NCBI GenBank assembly: GCA_955652655.1
Contig: CATPCK010000415.1
Location: forward strand, 1 to 7,717
Direction: 5' to 3'
Length of the DNA: 7,717 nt
Source: an uncultured Ktedonobacteraceae bacterium
Lineage (GTDB): Bacteria; Chloroflexota; Ktedonobacteria; Ktedonobacterales; Ktedonobacteraceae
Made by a program: the position numbers and the translations under genes. Below, piece by piece: positions 1-5,771 of this stretch (position 1 is the stretch's first letter; every line of letters begins with the position of its first letter). The notes beneath the pieces are model-generated. The model did no database searches, had not been told where the DNA came from, and saw nothing but the letters and a program-made list of their open reading frames with translations.

Positions 1-3
1 AAT

Positions 4-1626
4 CTACCCGCCAGCCGTCAAATTATCATCGCTGGGAGCACGATAGGACCATCCCGACTGCGCGGGCATATCGGCACGAGGAGCTTTGGCGCCACTTACA
101 GGAGGAACGCTGGTACTAATCACAGGAGAAGCCACGTTCTCCTGCTCTTCGATGAGCTTTGCCCGATCGTAGAGGGTGCGCGCGGCTTGCGCGGCATCAA
201 AGCTGACATTTTGGCTGGCTTCAGGATCATTGGCGATAGCCTGGAAGTTTGTAGCGATAGAGCGAATAACATCGGGCGAGGTAATCAAACCCGCCTGTAT
301 CTGCTTATAAGCGTTCTTTAATACCTCTTCTTTCGGGTGTTTAGTGCCTGGAGCAGCAGGCGTCACTGGAAAACCAGCAGGGTGAACCTCTGCCTGCGGT
401 TTAACCGCCATCTGAGGGGGCTGGTTCCCTACCACGGGTGGTGTCGACACCCTTCCAGCGCTGTCGGCACCCATACTCACCGGAGAGGGCTGCGCCTGCG
501 CTTGTACTGGCGGTGCCCCTACTTTTGCCGCGTTCATATTGATCATGGCATCTGTATTGATCGGTACACGCGGCGTGAGCGTAATATCGCGAATGTACAC
601 CCAGTTCATCGTGACACCCCAGGCCGCGACACGGTCTTGCATCTCCTGTGCCAGCAATACATTGATATGCTCCCAGCGTGTTGCCTCCTCGACTTCCGGG
701 TTACTCAACCTCAAACTACCATCGCTACTCTGGCGCAGGCGTGATTTATCTGGCCACGCAAGAAAATCGCCAGGTGTGAGGCGGCCAACGACGGTCTGGA
801 GAACCGTTTTGAAAAGCTCTTGTAGAGCCTCTTCCCATTTTTCAACCTGCAGAACCGCCAGGTGGGCGTCCTCTGGCATCAATTGATAACAGATCATGGC
901 TTTGAAATGCACATCTTCGTCTCGTGAAACAGGCGCCGTCTGCTCAGGACATGTCCACTGCCGCTCTTTTGTCCGTAAGTGGGCAAATACCTTTTCCCAT
1001 GGCAGCATGAAATTCAGGCCCGGGAAGAGGGTGCGGCTGTATTTGCCAAAAGCATAGATTATATCTACTGAACCTTCTTCTACCGGGTGCGTAGAGAAGC
1101 GTGCCGCGATGGTGCTAGCAATGAGCAGCACAACCAGCAGAACCAGGGTGGGGAAAGGTCCGAAGAGTACGAAACAGCCAACCAGCAGGAACAGGAAGAA
1201 GCCGCCGACGATACCAAGTATCCAGTTAACGTTGTTTGTACCGGCATAGTAGAGCATCATCCCTTGCAATATCATGGCTGCAACAATGACCAGGCCAACC
1301 GGCCAGAGGCGGTCCGTGTGTAAGTAGAATTGGCCGCTGCTCATTAGCGGCAGCAGAAATAAAAAGGTGATGCCGCCAAATAGTAAGGGAGTGATAATAG
1401 GGGAGACTTGTTGCCCAATTTTTTTCAACGTATCAAATCTTGAACTGTCATCCGGCAACTGCTCCGTTCCCTGGTTGTTAACTGACGGATCGGCTAGCTG
1501 GTCGGAATTGGCATCTTCTGCCTCGTCCTGCTCGTAAGAGAGGGGAAGCATATCCTCGTTAGAGCCCTGCCAGTGCAGGCTGGGGCTCTGCCACGTGGAG
1601 TTGGGGTCTTTGCTATCTGGCGACAT
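4..1626 (-). CDS. Membrane-anchored SPFH/Band 7 (stomatin-like) protein
   Basis: Probably a membrane scaffold protein of the SPFH (stomatin/prohibitin/flotillin) group; its partner is unknown. Residues count from the start chosen here. Residues 1-70 are acidic and probably disordered. Four hydrophobic segments follow, near 77-97, 107-127, 134-155 and 157-175. A Band 7 domain spans about 180-355, with the stomatin-like pattern GSVDIIYAFGKYSRTLFPGL, then an ER-W-CPEQ stretch, a helical EALQELFKTVLQTVVGRLT region, and WGVTMNWVYIRDITLTP. A Pro/Gln/Ala linker leads to a charged helical region near 430-510. The start is uncertain: the ATG at 1626 has a GGAGG 11 bases upstream, while an ATG at 1686 would add 20 residues, overlap ricT by 25 bases and lacks a clear ribosome binding site. 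Four transmembrane segments before the domain is more than the single anchor usual in stomatins. The family call is fairly safe; the function is unknown. Confidence 0.8.
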   Translation of the reverse strand: MSPDSKDPNSTWQSPSLHWQGSNEDMLPLSYEQDEAEDANSDQLADPSVNNQGTEQLPDDSSRFDTLKKIGQQVSPIITPLLFGGITFLFLLPLMSSGQFYLHTDRLWPVGLVIVAAMILQGMMLYYAGTNNVNWILGIVGGFFLFLLVGCFVLFGPFPTLVLLVVLLIASTIAARFSTHPVEEGSVDIIYAFGKYSRTLFPGLNFMLPWEKVFAHLRTKERQWTCPEQTAPVSRDEDVHFKAMICYQLMPEDAHLAVLQVEKWEEALQELFKTVLQTVVGRLTPGDFLAWPDKSRLRQSSDGSLRLSNPEVEEATRWEHINVLLAQEMQDRVAAWGVTMNWVYIRDITLTPRVPINTDAMINMNAAKVGAPPVQAQAQPSPVSMGADSAGRVSTPPVVGNQPPQMAVKPQAEVHPAGFPVTPAAPGTKHPKEEVLKNAYKQIQAGLITSPDVIRSIATNFQAIANDPEASQNVSFDAAQAARTLYDRAKLIEEQENVASPVISTSVPPVSGAKAPRADMPAQSGWSYRAPSDDNLTAGG

Positions 1627-1635
1627 AAATAGTTC

Positions 1636-1642
1636 TTCCTCC
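1636..1642 (-). promoter_or_regulatory. Ribosome binding site of the Band 7 gene
   Basis: GGAGGAA on the minus strand ends 9 bases before the ATG at 1624-1626; the GGAGG core lies 11 bases away, slightly long. It lies after the ricT stop and supports the shorter start over the overlapping ATG at 1684-1686. Confidence 0.5.
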
Positions 1643-1661
1643 CTCGCATCATCAAATTTGG

Positions 1662-2702
1662 CTACAAGTTCCTTTTTACGCCGCATGTGCTACAGCCACC
1701 GCCGCCCTTTGTCCCACAACTTCCGCTGCCACAGCCACCTCCGCACCCGCCACTGCCACATCCTCCTCCTTTGCCACAACCACCACCGCTCCCGCCACTC
1801 TTATTGAGGCTGCAACTCCCGCATCCTCCCTTGCTCTCCATCCCTATCCTCTGCTCTGCCAGCTGCGCCACCGGTCCTTGTGATTGGCTCGACTGATTCA
1901 CCGGTATCTGGATGGTCACACCGCTCTCAAGCATGACCTCGACCGACTCCTGCGGTACGTTGACCGAGACAACCTTACCAGGCCCACTGGGCGTGTTGAG
2001 TATCGCGCCAACCTGTGGCATCGACTGCTTCGCCTGGATGTAATTCTCATTCTCATAGGAGAGGCAGCATAAGAGGCGACCACAGACCCCCGAGATCTTC
2101 GAGGGATTGAGCGGTAACCCCTGCTCCTTCGCCATCTTGATCGAGATAACTCCAAAGTCGGCAATCCACGAACTACAACACAGTGTTTTACCGCATGGCC
2201 CCAGTCCTCCCTGCAGCTTGGCCTGGTCTCGTGCCCCGATCTGGCGCAGTTCAATGCGCGTGCGAAAGGCCGCAGCCAGGTCGCGTACCAGCACGCGAAA
2301 ATCAACGCGTTCATCAGCAGTGAAATAAAAGGTCAGCCTGCTCCCATCAAAGGTATATTCCGCCTCTACCAGCTTCATGGGCAGAGCGTGCTGTGACACC
2401 CGCTCCGCGCACTTGACCAGGACCTCCTTCTCCTTGCCCTTGAACGAGAGCATCATACGTAATTCGTCTTCGGTTGCCAGTCGCAATATCGGTTTGAGCG
2501 GATCGCTCAGGTCGCTTTCAGCCATCTTCTTCGATGCAATGACCACGCGCCCGGCTTCAACTCCTCGCACCGTCTCAACAATCACATATTGGCCTGTCGT
2601 ATAGGATTGTCCCTGTGGGTCAAAGTAATAGATACGTCCTGCCGGACGAAAACGAATACCAGTAATGACAACAATCTTCTCACTAATTGCTGCTGATACC
2701 AT
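1662..2702 (-). CDS. ricT: PSP1-domain protein RicT/YaaT with cysteine-glycine-rich tail
   Basis: RicT (YaaT) in Bacillus acts with RicA and RicF in an Fe-S-binding complex that affects RNase Y-dependent RNA maturation and development; that role is known for the family and only inferred here. The start of the protein, VVITGIRFRPAGRIYYFDP, is typical of the family, and the PSP1 domain lies at about 60-150. The conserved cysteine signatures are GPCGKTLCC (Cys170, 175, 176) and GVCGRLLCC (Cys207, 212, 213). The 346 residues exceed the roughly 275 of the Bacillus protein. The excess is mainly a tail from about 290 to 346 with nine cysteines (294, 297, 309, 315, 320, 324, 329, 337, 340) in glycine/serine repeats. 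The ATG has no clear Shine-Dalgarno sequence. It lies 61 bases after the ANTAR gene and may overlap the Band 7 gene, so the three are probably co-transcribed. I did not see RicA or RicF here. Confidence 0.88.
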   Translation of the reverse strand: MVSAAISEKIVVITGIRFRPAGRIYYFDPQGQSYTTGQYVIVETVRGVEAGRVVIASKKMAESDLSDPLKPILRLATEDELRMMLSFKGKEKEVLVKCAERVSQHALPMKLVEAEYTFDGSRLTFYFTADERVDFRVLVRDLAAAFRTRIELRQIGARDQAKLQGGLGPCGKTLCCSSWIADFGVISIKMAKEQGLPLNPSKISGVCGRLLCCLSYENENYIQAKQSMPQVGAILNTPSGPGKVVSVNVPQESVEVMLESGVTIQIPVNQSSQSQGPVAQLAEQRIGMESKGGCGSCSLNKSGGSGGGCGKGGGCGSGGCGGGCGSGSCGTKGGGGCSTCGVKRNL

Positions 2703-2736
2703 GACTTATTTTATCTTTACTAGCCATAGGAAATAG

Positions 2737-2754
2737 CGCGACCTCGTTGTCGCG
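2737..2754 (-). other. Hairpin with ANTAR-type hexaloop between the ANTAR gene and ricT
   Basis: On the minus strand CGCGAC, loop AACGAG, GTCGCG forms a six-pair stem with a six-base loop. Loop position 1 is A and position 4 is G, the pattern known for ANTAR-bound RNA hairpins. It is followed by CTATTTCC, too poor in U for a good intrinsic terminator in this direction. I could not find the second hairpin that ANTAR targets usually have. On the plus strand the hairpin is followed by a T-rich run, but no plus-strand gene precedes it. Confidence 0.5.
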
Positions 2755-2763
2755 TCATTTTTA

Positions 2764-3336
2764 TTACATCTCATTAGTCAGCAGGATCGCTTCCGCTACT
2801 TCGCGCATGGATTTGCGGTTATTCATACTTGCCTTCTGTATCTTACGGAAGGCTTCTTGCTCGCTCAGGCCCTGTTTTTCCATCAAGAGACCCTTGGCCC
2901 GCTCCACAATCTTACGCGTCTCCAGTTGTTCAGTCAGGGTACGCGTCTTCTCTTCGAGCGTGCGAAATTCATTATAGCGAGCCAGCGCCACTTCAATGGC
3001 CGGCGTAACTTCACTCTCTCGCAGCGGCTTCACGATATAATTCACCACGCCTGCCTCTTTGGCGCGTTCAACTAGCGGCAGGTCGCCAAAGGCGGTGAGC
3101 AACAACACTGGTGCAATCTTCTCCTGGGTGAGAGTCTCGGCGGCGGCAATGCCGTCCATATCAGGCATCCTGATATCCATTATGACCAGATCCGGCCGAA
3201 TCTCGCGCGCGAGGTTGACGGCGCTCAGTCCATCACCCGCCTCACCTACTACAAGATAGCCCTGCTTGGTCAGTACATCTTTGAGATCCATCCGCTGAAT
3301 GGTCTCGTCGTCAGCGATTATAACACGTGTCGGCAT
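2764..3336 (-). CDS. ANTAR-domain response regulator (AmiR/PdtaR type)
   Basis: A two-component response regulator whose output domain binds RNA and usually acts by transcription antitermination. The 190 residues match the receiver-plus-ANTAR layout of PdtaR (Rv1626). The receiver domain occupies about 4-120, with the acidic pair Asp9/Asp10, phosphoacceptor Asp54 in VIMDIRMPDMDG, Thr81 and Lys103 in IVKP. A charged helical linker, probably a coiled coil, covers 118-140. The ANTAR domain covers about 135-188, with the signature KIVERAKGLLMEKQGLSEQEAF and then MREVAEAILL. I chose the ATG at 3336 because a GAGGT lies 7 bases upstream; a GTG three codons earlier would sit inside that ribosome binding site. 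No histidine kinase is in the window, so its signal is unknown. A promoter lies about 100 bases upstream, and ricT follows closely. Confidence 0.93.
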   Translation of the reverse strand: MPTRVIIADDETIQRMDLKDVLTKQGYLVVGEAGDGLSAVNLAREIRPDLVIMDIRMPDMDGIAAAETLTQEKIAPVLLLTAFGDLPLVERAKEAGVVNYIVKPLRESEVTPAIEVALARYNEFRTLEEKTRTLTEQLETRKIVERAKGLLMEKQGLSEQEAFRKIQKASMNNRKSMREVAEAILLTNEM

Positions 3337-3343
3337 ATGTATC

Positions 3344-3348
3344 ACCTC
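3344..3348 (-). promoter_or_regulatory. Ribosome binding site deciding the ANTAR gene start
   Basis: GAGGT on the minus strand with a 7-base spacer to the ATG at 3334-3336. The alternative GTG at 3343-3345 overlaps this site, so it is unlikely to be the start. Confidence 0.7.
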
Positions 3349-3372
3349 GATTAATCCTCATCCAGCCCCGAG

Positions 3373-3396
3373 GTCGCACTCTTTACGCAGTTCGAC
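3373..3396 (-). other. Hairpin in the ANTAR gene leader
   Basis: GTCGAACT and AGTGCGAC can pair with one A-G mismatch around an eight-base loop, in the middle of the predicted 5' leader of the ANTAR gene. No U-tract follows, so it is not a terminator. Its role is unknown and the pairing could be chance. Confidence 0.3.
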
Positions 3397-3438
3397 ACCA
3401 CAATCACCGCTTCACGCCTGGGGTACTTTGATACGAAG

Positions 3439-3467
3439 AGTATAACATATAACATAACATGAGTCGA
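3439..3467 (-). promoter_or_regulatory. Promoter of the ANTAR-ricT-Band 7 unit
   Basis: A sigma70-type pair on the minus strand: -35 TCGACT (3462-3467, four of six to consensus), 17-base spacer, and -10 TATACT (3439-3444, five of six). The spacer contains ATGTTAT twice. Initiation near 3432 would give a leader of about 95 bases. It lies just downstream of the aroF stop, where no terminator is visible, so aroF readthrough is also possible. Confidence 0.55.
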
Positions 3468-3474
3468 GGATTTA

Positions 3475-3490
3475 CTTCCAATCTTCCAAT
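3475..3490. repeat. Tandem 8-bp direct repeat after aroF
   Basis: CTTCCAAT occurs twice in direct tandem on the plus strand, immediately downstream of the aroF stop codon. It may be a chance or slippage product; I assign no function. Confidence 0.5.
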
Positions 3491-3491
3491 C

Positions 3492-4571
3492 TCACGCCAC
3501 GCACGAAACACTCCCCTTCCCACCAAGCATCTGCTCCAGCAATCGCGCCTCGCGCACAATGCCTCGCAGCTCTTCCCCTGTGATCGATTGACGGCCATCG
3601 CAAAGTGCGCTATTGGGATCGGGGTGTACTTCCAGGATCAAGCCCTCTGCTCCCGCCGCGATGGCGGCTCGCGACATGCTGGGCACCAGCTCGCGGCGCC
3701 CGGTGGCATGGCTAGGATCGACGATCACCGGGAGATGCGTCAATTCATGGAGCAGCGGCACGCAGGAGAGATCAAGCACATTGCGCGTCTGTGGATCGAA
3801 GCTGCGAATGCCCCGTTCGCAAAGAATGACATTGGGATTCCCTGCCGCGACAACGTACTCTGCTGCCAGCAGCCACTCGTCAATGGTGGCCGACAGTCCA
3901 CGTTTGAGCATCACAGGGCGCCCCTGACTATGGCGTCCCGCCGCTAGCAGTAGCGGGAAGTTCTGCATATTGCGGCTGCCAATCTGCAATATATCGGCGT
4001 ATTCCGCCACAGTCTCCACCAATGCCGGCTCCATCACCTCGGTAATCACCGGCATCCCAGTCATCTCCCTGGCCTCCGCCAGTAGTCGCAGCCCCTCCAG
4101 GCCCAGACCCTGGAACTGGTAGGGAGAAGTACGGGGTTTGAAAGCTCCTCCGCGCAACACCTGGGCTCCCGCCGCTCGCACCGCCTTTGCTGTAAGCAGC
4201 AACTGCTCCCTGTTCTCTACCGCGCACGGCCCGGCGATAATAACGGGTGAGGGTGACCCGTCCGCGCTGCCGATGGTCACAGCACTGCTACCGGAGTGAG
4301 CGCCAACAAGGATACTGCTCCCCTCAGTCTTGAAGCTCCTGCTCACCAGCTTATAGGGAGTCTTCACTGTCACAACGCGCTCGACCGCTGGCTCCTGGCG
4401 CAGGAGAGTGCCAGCCTGCGCATCCAACTGGCTGCCATCCAGTGCGATAACCTCCTGCCCATCGATAATCGTGGGCGTAATTGGTCGCTGGTGCTCTGTC
4501 ACCCTACCCAACAACGCCAGCAGGTGAGCGCGTTCCTCGCTGCTGGCCTGGCTGCGAATACTGATAATCAT
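3492..4571 (-). CDS. aroF: 3-deoxy-7-phosphoheptulonate (DAHP) synthase, class I-beta
   Basis: Condenses phosphoenolpyruvate with erythrose 4-phosphate to DAHP, the first step of the shikimate pathway to aromatic amino acids, in the cytoplasm. Residues 1-75 look like the ferredoxin-like regulatory domain of Thermotoga maritima-type enzymes, with MIISIRSQAS at the start and VVTVKTPYKLVSRSF at the end. A variable linker follows to about 107, then the catalytic barrel. Visible motifs are IIAGPCAVE (Cys116), RGGAFKPRTSPYQFQG, TEVMEP, QIGSRNMQNF, LKRG, CERGIRSF, VDPSHATGRR (His288), EVHPDP (Glu314) and CDGRQS (Asp325). Cys116, His288, Glu314 and Asp325 fit the metal ligands of the family. The 359 residues suit an enzyme without a fused chorismate mutase. 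The ATG has AGAGAGG nine bases upstream. It has its own strong promoter and a long leader with a terminator, so attenuation is likely. The family's feedback inhibition by Phe or Tyr is possible but not shown by the sequence. Confidence 0.96.
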   Translation of the reverse strand: MIISIRSQASSEERAHLLALLGRVTEHQRPITPTIIDGQEVIALDGSQLDAQAGTLLRQEPAVERVVTVKTPYKLVSRSFKTEGSSILVGAHSGSSAVTIGSADGSPSPVIIAGPCAVENREQLLLTAKAVRAAGAQVLRGGAFKPRTSPYQFQGLGLEGLRLLAEAREMTGMPVITEVMEPALVETVAEYADILQIGSRNMQNFPLLLAAGRHSQGRPVMLKRGLSATIDEWLLAAEYVVAAGNPNVILCERGIRSFDPQTRNVLDLSCVPLLHELTHLPVIVDPSHATGRRELVPSMSRAAIAAGAEGLILEVHPDPNSALCDGRQSITGEELRGIVREARLLEQMLGGKGSVSCVA

Positions 4572-4580
4572 CTAAAAAGT

Positions 4581-4587
4581 CCTCTCT
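4581..4587 (-). promoter_or_regulatory. Ribosome binding site of aroF
   Basis: AGAGAGG on the minus strand lies 9 bases before the aroF ATG. CCTCTG in the 3' arm of the upstream terminator is partly complementary to it, so pairing between the two is possible but untested. Confidence 0.6.
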
Positions 4588-4683
4588 GTCTTCTTACCTA
4601 CTGTTGTGCATCGGGAATGGGGTTTCCCACCTCATTTCTCCCTTGCCACAGTGGTAACCTACAAAACGACAAAAGAAAGAAAC

Positions 4684-4710
4684 AAAAAAGCAGAGGTATT
4701 ATCCTCTGCT
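4684..4710 (-). terminator. Intrinsic terminator inside the aroF leader
   Basis: On the minus strand AGCAGAGG, loop ATAATA and CCTCTGCT form an eight-pair stem that runs into a six-T tract and then GTTTC. It lies between the aroF promoter and the aroF ATG, about 110 bases before the start, so it would act as an attenuator. It would also end readthrough from the membrane protein gene, which has no other visible terminator. Confidence 0.8.
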
Positions 4711-4712
4711 TG

Positions 4713-4770
4713 CTCCAGCATGCTGGTGAATGTTTTTGCTCAGCCCAAAGGGCCCACCATCATGCTGGAG
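4713..4770 (-). repeat. Long imperfect inverted repeat in the aroF leader
   Basis: CTCCAGCATGATGGTG (4755-4770) pairs with CACCAGCATGCTGGAG (4713-4728) with a single A-G mismatch. The loop contains a nested GCCC-TTT-GGGC hairpin and an A-rich single strand. The 3' arm contains the perfect 12-bp palindrome CCAGCATGCTGG. Only two bases separate the stem from the terminator hairpin. It could also be read as a DNA operator, but its place inside the transcript favours RNA structure. Confidence 0.65.
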
Positions 4771-4881
4771 GGCTAAACCAATAATAAAAACCGTATTGGG
4801 CGTTTACGTCTATGACTGTACGGTCGCTGAGCATGTTATTAATCCAATCCTGGCTATCATGCCAGTTTATTCTCTGTTTTG

Positions 4882-4911
4882 ATTATAGGGGCGATTGTAT
4901 GGCTGTGTCAA
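4882..4911 (-). promoter_or_regulatory. Near-consensus sigma70 promoter of aroF
   Basis: On the minus strand, perfect -35 TTGACA (4906-4911) and perfect -10 TATAAT (4882-4887) with an 18-base spacer. It begins 27 bases after the membrane protein stop codon. Transcription should start near 4875. So strong a promoter ahead of a terminator suits control by premature termination. Confidence 0.88.
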
Positions 4912-4937
4912 GGGTTTACAAAAAAGTCACCCTGTGT

Positions 4938-5771
4938 TCACCTCTTCTTCGCGCGTCTCTGGTTGGACCGGTACTCCTGGTACAGGTCGTCATCAGCACC
5001 CTTCACGCCCTGCTTCATCGAGGGAGGAATATTCCTGCCGCCCTCCGTCGAACCCTGATTCCTGCTGGACGAGCCGCTGCCGCTGCCGCGTCTATTTTGC
5101 TGGGAAGACGAACCGCCCATCATGGCGCTGAAATTGCGAGGGATCAAGTCAAGACGTGCCAGCGCTACCAGGATAATCACCAGCGTCGCCAGGAACACCA
5201 GCGTGGACGTGCTGATGATTATTTTACCGCCAAAGAGATTAAATTCGGTCAGTATCGCGTCGAGATGGTAGGCACGCATGAGATTTGTCTCAATGGCACC
5301 AATAAAATTCGCGGCAAGCAGGTAAAGACCCATGCCTATCAGGTAGCGAGTTTTAAAAATGCTGTTAGGCCTGCTTGAAGCTGTGCTTCTGCTGCTGGCA
5401 GCCTCTTTCTTCACCTCTGGCTTCTGCTTACCGTTGTCCTCGCTCGACGCCTTCGTAGTGGTGGTCTTGCTGCGTGTCGCACGCGCTATCCTTGCTTGCG
5501 CCGGATCAACCTCCTGCGACTCCTCTTCTGTTTGCGAACGCTTGCCTATTGTCGAGAAAAAGGCAGGCATTCTGCGCCTGGGTGATGCTACAGGCGGATT
5601 TTGCGCCTCCACTTCAGCAACACTTTCTTCAAGGGTTGGTGTGCTTTCCTCTATACCCGTCAGTTCGTTCCCTTCACCGTCTTGCGAAGTTACAAGCACA
5701 GGGCGGTTCCGACCTGCACGAGCGGAACGTTTGGTGCTAGAAGAAAGTTGACGGTCAGAATCCTGTGTCAT
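4938..5771 (-). CDS. Two-pass membrane protein with disordered ends
   Basis: I do not recognise the family. The 277 residues divide into a long hydrophilic N-terminus (1-138) rich in Ser, Thr, Glu, Lys and Arg; a first hydrophobic segment at about 143-161 (YLIGMGLYLLAANFIGAI); a loop of about 20 residues; a second segment at about 184-206 (IIISTSTLVFLATLVIILVALA); and a Ser/Gly/Asn/Arg-rich C-terminus ending in RRAKKR. No signal peptide is visible. Basic residues flank the pair of helices, so both ends are probably cytoplasmic. The ATG overlaps the TGA of the HbpS-like gene as ATGA and has GGAGG six bases upstream, which supports this start and translational coupling. The loop sequence ETNLMRAYHLDAILTEFNLFGG is the part most likely to be conserved. 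It may work with the HbpS-like protein; that is inference from gene order only. Confidence 0.75.
   Translation of the reverse strand: MTQDSDRQLSSSTKRSARAGRNRPVLVTSQDGEGNELTGIEESTPTLEESVAEVEAQNPPVASPRRRMPAFFSTIGKRSQTEEESQEVDPAQARIARATRSKTTTTKASSEDNGKQKPEVKKEAASSRSTASSRPNSIFKTRYLIGMGLYLLAANFIGAIETNLMRAYHLDAILTEFNLFGGKIIISTSTLVFLATLVIILVALARLDLIPRNFSAMMGGSSSQQNRRGSGSGSSSRNQGSTEGGRNIPPSMKQGVKGADDDLYQEYRSNQRRAKKR

Larger units (their letters stand above)
4572..4876 (-). promoter_or_regulatory. Structured aroF 5' leader, candidate attenuator or riboswitch
   Basis: About 300 bases run from the expected transcription start to the aroF ATG. Reading down the RNA: hairpin CTGGC-AUGAUA-GCCAG (4850-4865); TGCTCAGC (4826-4833), complementary to GCTGAGCA (4737-4744); hairpin CCAATA/TATTGG (from 4799); a long stem from 4755-4770 with 4713-4728, 15 of 16 positions paired; then the terminator at 4684-4710. 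The 8-bp long-range helix competes with the small GCCC-TTT-GGGC hairpin (4743-4753) nested in the long stem, so two folds are conceivable. After the terminator, GGTTACCAC and GTGGGAAACC can pair, followed by the ribosome binding site. No T-box core sequence or Trp-, Phe- or Tyr-rich leader peptide was found. That it regulates aroF is inference. Confidence 0.5.

Noticed and set aside
1687..1896. Proline-rich plus-strand open frame opposite the ricT tail
   Set aside because: It is the complement of the glycine/cysteine codons of the RicT tail and is explained by that composition.
1916..2314. Arginine-rich minus-strand open frame inside ricT
   Set aside because: It is a shifted-frame reading of ricT; its Arg/Ser bias is typical of out-of-frame GC-rich sequence.
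2737..2760. Plus-strand intrinsic terminator (CGCGAC/GTCGCG then TCATTTTTATT)
   Set aside because: No plus-strand gene ends here; the T-rich run is the complement of A-rich bases around the ANTAR stop codon.
3404..3598. Small minus-strand open frame at the aroF 3' end
   Set aside because: It overlaps aroF in another frame and runs over the promoter of the ANTAR gene; no ribosome binding site or domain is seen.
4735..4770. T-box antiterminator-like TGGTGGGCC segment
   Set aside because: The conserved T-box core (GGGTGGNACCGCG-like) is not present, and I could not identify a specifier loop.
4810..4860. A 16-residue leader peptide frame (MIARIGLITC and on) in the aroF leader
   Set aside because: It contains no Trp, Phe or Tyr, has only a weak upstream AGAGA, and its start codon sits in the loop of a hairpin.
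4296..5378. Plus-strand open frames across the aroF start, its leader and the membrane protein gene
   Set aside because: They lie antisense to well-supported genes and show no recognisable domain; the promoter and terminator in the gap point to the minus strand.
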